A stretch of 64,000 nucleotides of DNA from Gnetum montanum (Eukaryota > Streptophyta > Gnetopsida > Gnetales > Gnetaceae), in the NCBI GenBank assembly GCA_015680685.1, contig MNCI01036292.1:739254-803253 (forward strand). Reading direction: 5' to 3'. The first letter of the stretch is position 1. Each line of letters opens with the position of its first letter. Positions 49,065-60,175 of the stretch are shown one piece after another. The translations under genes were made by a program, and so were the position numbers. A model generated the notes under the pieces. It was given only the letters and a program-made list of their open reading frames with translations, ran no database searches and had not been told where the DNA came from.

Positions 49065-49879
49065 TGATGAGCGGCGAGGTACCCCTACGCCCAACCATAC
49101 GAATACGAGCATTCATGCATGATTTGGTCAAACTCCGTGGATAGGCTAGTTGTGGTATCTAGATAGTTACACGTTGATTGCAGTTCACTGTCTTCCCACC
49201 TAGACTAGTATTTTCTTTATCACATATGGTTTAGTCCAGAGTGAGGCATATGATGTGATCCTAAACTAATGCTATTCCTAGAGGAGATGGAAAATAATAT
49301 TGATTAAACTAAGGAGAAATAGGAAATGAGTCTAAGCTAGCCTAAGTATGATGAGCATCCATTCCTTAATTATTTGTACACATCTTGGACCTCGTGCATG
49401 ACTACTACTGGGATTACCAAGCGTAGATCCTAGGTACGCTGCTGGGTTACCAAGTAGTCACACTTAAATGCTCGTGATTAAGTCGTACTCATTCCACATT
49501 TAACAATAGGAATAGTAAATGATGATAAAGAAATATTAACTAATAAAATAATAAATAAAAATAAAAATTAATAATAACAATAAAATAATTAAACTAAGTG
49601 AATGCTGCAATGATGAAGTAATCTCGATCTTTATTTCCGATCATGTGCGTGTCCAAGTATATCACACTCAAATAAAGGTTCCGTACAATTACAAGCATCA
49701 CACTACGGGCATGCACTTGGGAAAATAATCTAACTCCTATGGAAATAAACTGAAAGATTCTAGCTACAAATGACAAAAGGATGTCGAAATTAGGTGGAAG
49801 GCCCTCTTATTTATAGACTGGGATGGGTGGCTGCATATACGCGGCCCCATCAACGCATCGACTTAATGAAACTGCATCA
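49065..49879 (-). repeat. 5' LTR (815 bp) of the minus element
   Basis: On the minus strand it starts TGATGCAGTTTC and ends GCCGCTCATCA. The TATA core (CTATAAATAAGAGGGCC) is at about 49800-49816. It pairs with the split LTR at 39812-41820. Confidence 0.88.
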
Positions 49880-50458
49880 GTAACCTTGTCATTTTCATTT
49901 TCTCTTGCTTTCCTTATGCTGCTTTGCCTAAATAAGAAAAACTTTAACAATTTTTTTCCACCATAATAGACGAATTGGTAATATTTGTACATGCATTCTT
50001 CTTGCGTCATCTTGTACCTAGTGTTCTAGGTGTTATTCAAGCTTGGTGTCTTGTAACTTAGACATGGGAAAGAGACACCACTTCGAGTATGCATTTGATG
50101 TATTTGGTAGTTATTTAAATATTCCCACATTATTCATACTTGCCCATGCATGGCATAATCTAATAGTTGTTATGATGTTTTTTTAACATTTCCCAAGGGT
50201 TGTACTTATCAATGTTCACGTGTGTAGGTTTTGCAATGGTAGTATGATGTCTAGGGAAACTAACTTAATTTTTAGCAAATTTCACCTCTAATTATATTGG
50301 GGCAATTGTGATTCAAGCTCTATAGACCATAGAGGGTAGAGATTGAAAAATCTTAGACCTCTATTTGTAGATCATTGCATGAACCATTGGTTCTTGATGA
50401 GGAGGAAGGAGAAGAACTTAGATCTTTTAATTTGGAGCTTGTAGGTCTTGCTCTAGAA

Positions 50459-52900
50459 ATGCCTCCACCTAGAAGTAAATCAAGAGGTAGTCAATCAAAT
50501 TCTTGATCTTCAAGTCAAGCATATGAGCAACAATAGGCAACAAAATAAGTGCTAGAAGAGCTAGCAAAAGATGATGAAGAGGATGCCAAGAAAATCCAAG
50601 AGGGTGTGGATGCTCATGATGTTTTGTAATGATCCATTCATGAAGAGAAAAAGTATCATCAATTTCATAAGCTTAGACCTCCTAAGCTAAAGGAGTTGCT
50701 ATAGCAAACGAGATTCTACGAATGTATCACCTAACTCTTCACATGGTACTAATATGAGGTAGAGGAATTCTACCAAAACCTTGCTGTTGATGGTACCATG
50801 ACATTCTTTGGCGGAGTTTTTCTGCTATTTCTACATAGGTAATCTCATGGGCTATAGAATCTCTAAATGAAGTAGTGAATAATTGGTGACAATGGACTCA
50901 AAATATTAAGCCCAATATTAGGTCAAGGATCATGATGGAGGCCTTTAATATGGACAAAGCTGAGCTAAAGATGTCTAAGCTTCCCTTGGTTGAAAATGTC
51001 ATGTACAAAATCATCACCCATATGTTTATGTCTACCAAATGATCATTGAGTATATCTACTTATGGGGCTAAAGTTGTGGTTATGATGAGGGGAATGTGTG
51101 CCATAAATATCTCATATTTTCTCTGGAAGGCCATAATCTAGAAAATTGAAGATGTGGCCAAAGATAAGATCAAGATCTATGTCTTTCTGTGGTTAATTTG
51201 AAAACTCTACAAATTGGTAGGCATAGTCAATCATGTGGGAAGGCATCCCACAACAAAAGGAATGGTTGACTAGGAGAACATGATGGTGGTTGCTCCAAGA
51301 TGATGTCTTAAGGTTGTTGGAGCTATACTTAACTCAGAGGATGAGATGCCTTCCACAGAGGTATCCTATGTTTGACCTTCAAACAAACTCCACAAGCGCC
51401 AATTGAAAGTACCAATTGCACCTAAAGCATCTTAATGAATGTAGGTGCAATGAATTAGCAAATTTGTTTCATGGCCCCCTAGTTTTAGCATTAGGTAAAG
51501 TTAGAAACCTCTTCTTGATGACTACCACAATCCACATTGAAGGTGAGGAGCACATTGCCACAATCCACATTAAAGATTCATAAGACATTGGTAGTAATTT
51601 CTTACAAATGATGGAAGCCATCATGGATGGTAAGGCAATAAGATAGAAACTCTTCTAGTTCTCTCCTCTATTGATATATGATTTATCCAAGGATTATCTT
51701 GATGCCCTTGTTTACTCTTAAACTCATATACCTTTACAAAGTGTTTTCTCATCACATTGATCATGGCATGACATGCATAACATCTAGCATGCAATTGAAG
51801 TTCTCTAGGTCCCCACTGATTAACTTTAGACTAGCCGCTGGGCAGAGGAGGAGCAAAAAGTTAATTTAAATCCCAAGTTACTATTGAGAAACATCGATAG
51901 TATAGTAGAGACTGAACTTGTTAAGATACAAGTCGAGTTAGAAATTGCTGATGCTAAAGGAACATCCTATGTGTAGGAGTTAGAGAGAAGCCAAGCCAAG
52001 GTATGATGGTTGTACAAACAATTTGAACATCTCATACAATTGGTATGTGCACCTTCCACAATCATGCTAGAGATGTAGATTGGAGACCTACACACTAAAC
52101 TATTCCACATGTACTAGGTTGGTGAAGAAGTTATATTTGTGAAAGATGACTTAGGGAAGCCACTCAAAATGTTGAAGCATTAGTTCCAAAAATGAAAAAG
52201 AATGAGCCAAGACAAGGAGAAGTAGGTACTTTTCCTTTCTTAGTAGGTGCCAAGGTTAGAAGATAAAAGTCAAATCATGGCCCAATTTTAAGCCAATGAT
52301 CTTTGCACAGAAAAGGAGCACTAGAACTTGTGGTAGAGCTGGCGAACAAGACTACCAAGAAAACTAATGAGCTCAGAAAGATCCATCTAATTGAGTAGGA
52401 AACCTAGGATGTTAAGGTGCATTGACTGCACAAACTTGTAACTTTGTTGAATGAATGAGTAATTAGGCATAAGCATGAGGTGAAGGAGAAATTCAACACC
52501 TTGCATTCCAAACTATAATAGATTGTTGCAAGTGAACTAACACTATAGGAAAAGATGGATCTTTAGAAGAGATGTACATTCTCCATCATGAAGTAGTTGT
52601 TGCATTTCATGAGAGGAGACTCAAGCAGGTTGAGGAGAACATCCAGGCAAAATAAAGAAGGTATCTTTATGGTGTCCAAACTTTCGTAGGTTGACTACGC
52701 ATAAAGCTAGAAGAGAAACTCCATTGAGCAATGGTTGAACTAGATGTAGCCCAATGTGAGCTCTTGCATGCGAAAAGGAGTCACAAGTAGTTCAAGATTT
52801 GTAATGAAAAATGACAATAAGAACTTTTGTGAGAGTAGGAGTTGATGAATGAGCAAAATTAAAAACTTTAAGCAAGGGTGATAGTCCTAGAAGCATAACT
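50459..52900 (+). pseudogene. Ghost ORF of a plus-strand LTR element
   Basis: From ATG 50459 the frame reads a Ser/Gln/Arg-rich start, an acidic stretch (AKDDEEDAKKIQEG), then KLRPPKLKELL and EVEEFYQNLAVDGTMTFF (about 50660-50810). That last part loosely recalls the V-EFY-NL segment of putative plant transposon proteins; I would not rely on it. Later parts are Lys/Glu-rich with many stops and frameshifts. It ends before a polypurine tract and the LTR at 53157. It resembles the 33-36 kb unit in layout (acidic or coiled-coil protein, tract, LTR) more than in recognisable sequence. No reverse transcriptase is seen. Confidence 0.45.
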
Positions 52901-53141
52901 TTAGATATTTCACATGTTTTCACCCACCTGCTCTAGCTGCTTTACATACTAAGTAGGCACATCGGGGGGCTTCTTCTATTGGCCACCATCCCCTACCAGT
53001 TCTTAATGAGACGGCTTATATTCTATTGTAACATAGTCATGGTTTGTACATTTGTCTAGTTGTATCTCTCTATATTGATCCTATCATGTGTCTAGTTTTA
53101 GTCTTGTACTTTAGGCTTTAAGGCTATGGAACTATCTTTAC

Positions 53142-53156
53142 TCAGTTGTGGAGGTA
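53142..53156 (+). other. Polypurine-tract region before the LTR at 53157
   Basis: TCAGTTGTGGAGGTA is followed by TGATGAGTC, the same arrangement as before 9325 and 36279. Confidence 0.65.
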
Positions 53157-54125
53157 TGATGAGTCATACAATGGCATTTTGTAAATTAATTATAAGCCTA
53201 GATTCAAAATTTATTTCATGCACCTAGTGTTTGTGGTTTTTGAATGCATAGTTGAGGTTTCTACCTCACAAGGTTCCATCCTAGCCTTCGAAATCATATG
53301 TGTAGGTTTGGTGCATTTTTCGAGCCTTTTGGAATATCTCTAGCTTTGTTTAGAGATCCTCAAAAGCTTCCAGCATGTTCCTTCGCATCTTGTCTTTCAT
53401 CTAGAAAAATGTTGGTAAAGTATTAGGAGGAGGGGTGCACTAACTTCCCTACGCTAGTGCACCCCTTGTGTTAGCATAGGGGCATTGATGCATTCCCATG
53501 GTGCCTTGGTTTAGTTACCTTTGCCTTTAGGCCCCCTCCAGTGTATCTTGGAATGTCTAGGTTATGCTAATAGACCTCTGTTGATGCCTAGGCATTGACG
53601 AACCCATATTGTTATGTCATGAAAACTATAAATACCCAGGATTATCTCTCACATGGGAGAATTGGATTCCAAGCATTTTCCTTTAGCTTTTGGTGTTTGG
53701 ATTTCATGTGAAGAGCTCTTCCTCCCTTGGGTAAGTGATTCTTTCTCTATTTTGTATGTATTTTGAGTCATCACTTTCACATGTGGGGCTAGACTCTATT
53801 GGAGTGCTACCATGCTTACATAGCTTAGAGCTGTTTAGTCGATGTGGAGTCCAATATTTGCATTGTGAATAAAGCTTGTGGTTTTCCCTCATTTGTGTCA
53901 TTAATGCCTTAAACATTAAAATACCAAAATCATAAAAAGTTAAAACCATGTAAATATTTATTTGTTTCGTTTTCATTTTCATAAGCTTCAATGACTCATT
54001 CTTACCCAAGGAGGTCACTACCATACGACATGGTGTTAGACCATCAAGGAGGTTGTGACTAAGAGCCATTTTATTTGCATTCATGTGTGTACAACTTCTA
54101 AGCTTTAACACCATGACAATAACCA
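53157..54125 (+). repeat. 3' LTR of the 50-53 kb element (right end uncertain)
   Basis: It begins TGATGAGTCATAC after the polypurine tract and contains an AACTATAAATACCC core at about 53627. Its body differs from the other LTRs and its end was not found; it is cut or abutted by the copia fragment near 54126. Confidence 0.55.
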
Positions 54126-54400
54126 AGGAAAATACATCTTACAAACTCGAAAAACTTGAAGATGATTCAAATTAATAGACTTGCCGCTCCATATTTCTTC
54201 TGGAATCTTTCCATCAATTGCAAAGAATGGAGACCTATTGATGAGATAGCAAGTAGTTATTGCAACTTCAGCCCAAAAATGTTTACCAAGACTAGCTTTA
54301 CTTAGCATGCCTCTGATTCTTTTGAGCAATGTTCTATTGAAACGTTCAGCTACTCCATTCTATTCGGGAGTTCCTAGTGTAGCAAGCTTCAGAAGACAAT
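54126..54400 (-). pseudogene. Ty1/copia integrase fragment
   Basis: On the minus strand NGVAERFNRTLLKRIRGML (upstream part, in frame with a TAG before NG), GLGK-type ASLGKHFWAEVAITTCYLIN, RSPFFAIDGKIPEEIWSGK and LNHLQVF follow the copia integrase consensus closely, including the catalytic-Glu region (VAERFNR) and the W-EA segment. Only about 85 residues remain. It is bounded on the right by the LTR starting near 54418 and on the left by another LTR, so it is a scrap left between insertions. Confidence 0.88.
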
Positions 54401-54417
54401 TGGAGAACAAAGTACTA

Positions 54418-55797
54418 TGTTACACCATGCCACATGGCGTAACATGGCAACAATTTCACAGTTAGCCTCCTCGCTCAGTTTTGGGTCCTACAACGATGTC
54501 CCTTTTCGTTAGGAAGTGGTGAACTATGTCTGCTGCTATGCTATGCTAAGCTAATAAGTGCAGTGAGGCATAGAAATTCTGTGAGAGAAACAGAAGTTAG
54601 CTCGAAAGGCAAGAACAACAAAGTTCGTAAGTCTTGCGTCGCAGGAAACAAAATATGTGAATTGGTAAAGTTTCTACAACTAAGGCTGGTTGCTACGCTA
54701 TGCTACACTACGTAGCGTAGCATAGCGTAGCAAGCATGCGACGCACATATCGGTGCTACGCTACATCAAGCATGTTACGCTACAAAGCACGGCAAGGCAT
54801 GCGGGTGGTCATGCAATATCAATACGCTTCACCTAATTGGACCATTGGCACATGTCTCTAGACACTGACAACGCAATTACAATGTGGCAGGCTCACAGTT
54901 GCAACACTATGGACTCACAGTCACAATGCTCATGAGCATCTGATGGCCATATTAGCACATGAAGCATGAGCAAGTCAACAAAAGACCAAGGCACATGGCT
55001 TTCAAGCGACCCTTTCCACGTGCCCTTGGTACTATAAATATCCCAACAAAAAACACAAAAATCTCTCTGGCTCTTTTGCTCTCTAGCTCTTTCGTTCTCT
55101 GGCTCGTTCACTTTCTCGCTATCTAGCCTTGTTACTCTTGCTTTTTGGAGCTCTCTAACTCCTTGACTTCCTGGCTCTCTCTTTCGGCTCACTTTTTTGT
55201 TTGACATTCTCCCTGGTTGTAGCATCAAGCATTGTAAGATTTTTGTTCCACACAATGAATAGTTATCATCCTCGGTTGAGATTCCATTCTATCTTTTTTT
55301 CTACCACCTTGGTAGAATCTGCACACTATTAGCATCAAAGTCCATGTCCAAAGTGCATAGGCTGCCTGGTTTACGTACCCTAGTTACTCTTGGGATTGCT
55401 ACACTTTATTGCATTGTGCAATCGATTGTATCCACCTCGGCAGAGGAAATCTGTAACTTCAGAGTGGTGCATGCTCTTAACTGTATTTAGCTTTATTTCC
55501 TATTACTATTTCATGTTGCATTATTTCCTGCATTGTTTTCTGCTTTATTTGTTTTCAAATATCATTCTGCTTATTTATTCTTAAGCATCACATCGCATTT
55601 CCGTTCCCATTCTGAAATATATGTTGCAAAAGGCTACATAGACATCAATTAAGTCCCTGTCTGATCGACCAGACCATTCAAGGTGCTTTGTATCTACACA
55701 AACTCCGATCATGGCCCTCCCGCGGATACGGGGTTAAGATTGTCATGCCTACAGACCCCTCAGTGTTTTCCAGTTGCTGACGTTTTCGGTCACTACA
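54418..55797 (+). repeat. 5' LTR of the TAT-like element (start approximate)
   Basis: It ends GGTCACTACA just before the primer-site-like sequence. The start TGTTACACCATG at 54418 is chosen as the first TG after the copia fragment and is uncertain. It contains a strong palindrome at 54690-54733 and an ACTATAAATATCC promoter core (about 55032). CTCT-rich repeats of CTCTGGCTC/CTCTAGCTC type follow at 55065-55190. Confidence 0.65.
54690..54733. repeat. Long inverted repeat in the LTR (17-bp arms, 10-bp spacer)
   Basis: TTGCTACGCTATGCTAC (54690-54706) is the exact reverse complement of 54717-54733. The spacer ACTACGTAGC contains a further CTACGTAG palindrome. Related CTACGCTA motifs follow at 54755-54785. 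Confidence 0.95.
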
Positions 55798-55801
55798 GTT
55801 A

Positions 55802-55820
55802 TTTGGCGCTAGAAGGATGG
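55802..55820 (+). other. Primer-binding-site-like sequence
   Basis: TTTGGCGCTAGAAGGATGG starts four bases after the presumed LTR end. A TGGCGCTAGAAGGA-type primer site is one I associate with TAT-lineage elements; I cannot assign the tRNA. Confidence 0.55.
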
Positions 55821-55927
55821 CCTTTTGGTGCCTTTTCCATGTGTCATGGTAGTTTTATGAGCTTTCTACACCCTGATATGTGTAAGCATAAATGTGACAC
55901 CCTTCTACGGTTGTTTGCGCTTTGCGT

Positions 55928-56345
55928 GGTGTAGATTGGTTGCCTCGGCAGTTCCTCAGGAGCCCCACAAAATGAAAGGCCTTCGATTGCTTGTTAACTA
56001 GCTTTTTTTATGGTAGTCTTGCATGTGTTTGTACCCTACCATGTGTGTGGTATAGATCGATCGCTTCGATGGTTCCCCCTGGAGCCTTGTGAGACATAAA
56101 GCCTGCTCATGCATTAGTTAACTTGCCCCTCATAGTTTTGCATGTGTCCTGTGCCTCGCAAGGTATAGAGCGGTCACTTCAACAGTCCCTTGGCAATCCT
56201 ACGAGATGCAAAGCCTTCTTGGTCACTAGCTAGCTTTTCAGTCTTACGGTGGTCTTGTACGCACTCTGTACACTACCATGTGTGGTACGGATGGGTCGCC
56301 TCGACGGTTCCTCTGGAATCCAACAAGATGTAAAGCCTTCCTTTT
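55928..56345 (+). repeat. Leader tandem repeat, four diverged copies of about 120 bp
   Basis: Anchors at 55928, 56049, 56162 and 56284 each read GGT-TAGAT-like, CGCTTCGA-GGTTCC-like and end AAGCCTTC-like, with spacing 121, 113 and 122. It lies between the primer site and gag. Confidence 0.85.
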
Positions 56346-56444
56346 GCTGTTTTTCGGCATCCTTGCTTGTTCGCACTCTTTTGCATAATTTTCTGTGCTT
56401 GCATAGCTATTTGTGTAACTACTTGCATAACCACTTACTTAACA

Positions 56445-58400
56445 ATGGCGTTTTCTACTACTGCTGCCAACGCTTTCAACATGGAAGTTCCCTTCGACGT
56501 TGAAGCTCCTGTCATGATTCAAGGCAGTATTGGTGCCAAACAACTGCTAAATTTGATGCAAGAAATGTGTCCATGTCTCAGGATCCAAAACTAAGGGCCT
56601 GAAGGATTTGCCCAGCAACATGAGCATTACAGTTTCCTTTGTGCAAAGGTGTAGGCAAATCTGCCCTTATATTTACACGAACTTGAAGAAAAATGCAGCT
56701 TCGAGTTTGCTTACTACAACAGGAAGGAATTTATTCCCACCCCCAACATTGCTTTATCTTTAACAAAAGCGTACCAATGGCTTTTAGACCAACTAATCTA
56801 GTTGGCTAGGCTTAGGGAGCAACAAGACATAGTGTCCGACCAAGATGATGCTTTCCAAGATGGTCAGGAGGAACTCGATTCCCAATTGGATGAGGGAGGT
56901 CCAATTGGCCCTGCTCCTATCCCTCCCACCCACTCCTTCTGGGCCAAACCAGCATCTGCCATTGCTCCCTTTGTGATTACGCCTACACTTCTGAAACCCG
57001 TTGTTGCACCTGCTATGGGTAGCCATGCAAATCCTGCAGCATTTCAATGCCCGCTCTCGCCTGTCTCGCCTGTTCAGTTCATAGTTACTTTCCAACCATA
57101 GGCTGTTCAGCAGTCAATCCCTACAAGGTAGCATACACCAATTGTGGCTACCCTGCCACATGTGCATACCATACTAACTTCACAAACATACGCGACTGCT
57201 ACCTCATTCATGCCAGCTCCACCTATTGTGGTGGGACCCAGCTCGTCCACATGGTGGGCCCCATTTTCCTCTTCCCCTATTCTACAATAGTCATAAATGT
57301 CTGATTATGTGCACTCTCAAATACACCAAGCCTTGCAGATGGTGCAACCCAACACGGGGCTATGGTCTACGCTACCGGTGACACAAGTGGTCCATTTGGC
57401 AGCCCAATCTGTGGTTGCTACCGAAACAACACCACCTGCTAGGTGGTGGACAACCCAAGCAACACTTCTCATGGGGGTCATCCCAACGGTACCGTCAATG
57501 GGTCACACCACCACTCTTACCATGCCACATGTGGGGGCTGCCTCCACAGCACCACAACCCCCTACAACATCATCTGGTTTAGATTAAGCATTTTAACTTA
57601 TCTAGATCCTCACTGAGGAAATAAAATGCCTCAAGGCTGCTGGATCTGACGTAGTACAAGTCATGGATTTTTACCAAGATGACCCCATCAGCCTTGTAGT
57701 CCCTGCTTTCACATTGCCCCCATGGATGTCTCTCCCACACTTCATGAAGTACGATGGGTAGGGGGATCCCAACATGCATCCTGTTACCTTCAGGTTTGAG
57801 TCTTTGCTATTGCAACAATGGCCGCACATGATTATTCATGTCTTCACCATGTCCTTAGCTGGAAAAGCTTTGGATTACTACTGTGCACTGGTATGCTCAT
57901 CCATCTCAACTTTGGAAGAGCTGCTGACCCAGTTCGTGACATTCTTCAAGTATAACTTGAAGCTAGAAACCATACTGGATCAATTGATGAGCATGAAGCA
58001 AGACCCTTTAGAGCCAGTTTAGAAGTTCATTCAATGTTGGAGCACAACCCTTAAGGAAATCTGCGAGCCCATCATGGACGCCCACTTGTTGGCCATCTTC
58101 AAGGGTGTAGTGAACAACTTCATGAAGTCAAAACCGTACTACCTCACTCCTCGCTCTCTTAGTCAAGCTTTCGCTCAAACCAAGAGCATATAGGACACGG
58201 CCGAAGTAAGTAAAGACCTGGCCTATATCACTTCCAAGAGCACCTTCACAAAGAAGGAAAAGAGTAAAGCCCCAACAAGCATGGTGGCCTCTATGGTAGC
58301 TAAGGCTAAGCCCAAATCGAGCAATAACAGTAGCAAGAATAACAAGAAATTGGCCACACAAGTGGCTAACCCTATGCCCAAACCAAGCCACGTGTCGTAA
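56445..58400 (+). pseudogene. gag pseudogene of the TAT-like element
   Basis: From ATG 56445 one frame continues with point stops. An N-terminal part (56445-56790) is followed by an acidic segment and a long Pro/Thr/Ala-rich linker (56900-57590). The capsid-like core has FMKYDG-GDPNMH (about 57750), a Met-Ser-Leu-Ala-Gly-Lys-Ala-Leu-Asp-Tyr-Tyr block, SISTLEELLTQFVTFF (about 57900) and LMSMKQDPLEPV-KFI (about 58000). It ends in a Lys/Ser-rich basic region (58230-58400). The core follows the retrotransposon gag pattern (YDG-GDP, A-DWF, L-QF, KQ). Most stops are TAG or TAA where Gln is expected. Confidence 0.8.
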
Positions 58401-59840
58401 CCTTCTATGCCCATACCTGAGACATCCACACAACCCAAATCCAACTTTGAGTGTAAAGACCGCTGAAAGTACATCCCACTGCCTCTAAAGCCTTCAGAGC
58501 TCCACCACGGGCTTGCACTATTATGCCCAAGCCCGCAGCAGCCATTTTTCCTGAAAGCCCCACCATGGGCACCCACTATTGTGCAACCTATTAGAGGAGC
58601 CATGCAGCCCTACTAGCTAACATCCCTATCTCCATTTGTCATTAGGGGGCTAATGCCTTTGACAGCCCCTATCTCACGCAATAAAACTGAACAACCTCTT
58701 TGCCCAGCAAGGTGAGTGGTACACTGGGTAGATGAGATGTCAAAAGGGAATGTCATCTAGGGTATCCCCAAGCCTACATCTTCACCCCTTGCATTTGCAC
58801 CTTCACTCCCAAAGATGAAGGTCAACAAAACTACGCAGTTTGCATCACCCTATCGATAGGGATTTTACTTCAGACCTGAAGTCACCTCTCCTCGGGAGAT
58901 TCATCTTTTGGGATGAATCGAAGAGGAAGAAAGCATCAAACAAGTCGGTGGCCAAAACCTCCTAGACGCCCTCACCAAGATCAAGCAATCTCTAAAGCCG
59001 CAAAAAGCTACACTAAGTCTGTACAACCTAATCATGGGATTTGAACCTCACCATGAGGCTCTAATCCACATGTTAATGATGATTCCGGCTGATGAGAACA
59101 TGCCAAAGAATGAGAAAGCAATCCATGCGATTATGCTCCCCTCTATAACCATGGAGTTCACGACACCTTGATTGACCTTCAGTGACAGCGTCATTAGGAA
59201 ATATCCCAAAGGGGGTCAGGTGACTACAGTGCCTCTCTTCATCACAATTCATGTCATCCAACATCAGATCTGAAGGGTACACATTGTAGATAAGTTGGGA
59301 TTGGTCGACCAGATCAAACCCACAACAACGTCATGCCTGAGGTCCTTCAACGAGGCACGTGTCCTAGTGAAAGGCACAGTTCATGTAAACTTTGTAGCAG
59401 GGGAGCAGTTCCCCATAGAAGCAATATTCATAGTGGTTGAGGAAGTGCTCGGGTTTAACCTAATCTTGGGAAGATCATGGTTAGCGCAACTTAGGGCTGT
59501 CTCCTCACCTATACACTAGGAAATCCGCTTACCATACGTCGGTAGGGAGGTGGTGATCCATGGTGATGAAGTAGCAACACAAGCAATCAGTAACGTAGAA
59601 ACAAAGCAAGGCTCAGAGGTTATAACCTCTGAGAGCGAGGTACCTGCCCACACATGCATTAACCATTCAATGGGAGGATCGGTCTAGCAAGCTGACTTCC
59701 AAATCGAAAACGCATGGGTTGAGTTGCCCTTGCAAGCGGGGGATGATGACGTGAATGATAGCCCTAGCGAAACGCTTCAGCCCTATGTTCTAATCAACCC
59801 ACGATGGGTCAAGAGGTAGCTACGCACATCGTAGCAACCC
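58400..59840 (+). pseudogene. Protease-region remnant of the TAT-like element
   Basis: The stretch continues the decayed polyprotein. The clearest part is 59295-59640: KLGL-DQIKP, LRSFNEARVLVKGTV and GFNLILGRSWL, followed by HxEIRLPYVGREVVIHGDE. This is the C-terminal half of a gypsy/TAT aspartic protease including the hydrophobic-Leu-Gly-Arg segment. The catalytic Asp-Thr/Ser-Gly is not recognisable, so the domain is inactive. No reverse transcriptase follows: only about 750 bp separates it from the end of the antisense gene. Confidence 0.75.
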
Positions 59841-59899
59841 TATTGCTTCCTGACTAGTTGTCGTCCCTTGTGCACTTATTGCTTTTCGCTTTGATAACA

Positions 59900-60175
59900 T
59901 GCTATTTTTCTGGTATTGCCACGCTATGGCCAAAAATGGCCTAAAACTAGCATTATTGCCTATTCATTTTGATGATATGCTGTCCTTATGGCATTGCTAC
60001 GCTATGGCTCGGAATGGCCTAAAACTAGAATTATCATTTTTTGCCTCATTAACATACTATCTTTGTTATGCAATGCCCCAAAATGGCCTAAAACTAGCAT
60101 TATTGTTTTTCTGTTTGTTAACCTATAGTTCTCTTTGCATGTTACGCAATGGTCTGAGATGGCCTAAAACTAGCA
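59900..60175 (+). repeat. Tandem repeat, four copies of about 70-78 bp
   Basis: GGCCTAAAACTAG recurs at 59938, 60016, 60085 and 60161, each preceded by a CTATGG-like and GGCC-containing segment and mostly followed by CATTATTG. The resulting plus frame (59899-60180) is a repeat artefact. Confidence 0.92.

Larger units (their letters stand above)
39812..49879 (-). mobile_element. Minus-strand Ty3/gypsy-type element, about 10 kb with insertions
   Basis: The 5' LTR (49065-49879), tRNA-Asp primer site and gag run right to left. A 3' LTR in two pieces (39812-39901 and 41148 to about 41820) closes the left end. CTAAC precedes 39812 and GTAAC follows 49879, a target duplication with one mismatch. 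A 3'-UTR block near 42600-42960 matches that of the 3055-10175 element on the opposite strand. The unrelated DNA between about 43 and 46.4 kb and the 1.24-kb piece in the 3' LTR are later insertions. No reverse transcriptase or integrase is recognisable. Confidence 0.75.

Noticed and set aside
53704-54126. Minus frame of 140 codons next to the copia integrase
   Set aside because: It does not continue the copia order and lies on LTR-like sequence; I treat it as a chance frame.
54692-54731. Sequencing or assembly foldback artefact
   Set aside because: The arms are embedded in a field of related CTACGCTA motifs, so a real palindrome is more likely, though long reads should confirm it.
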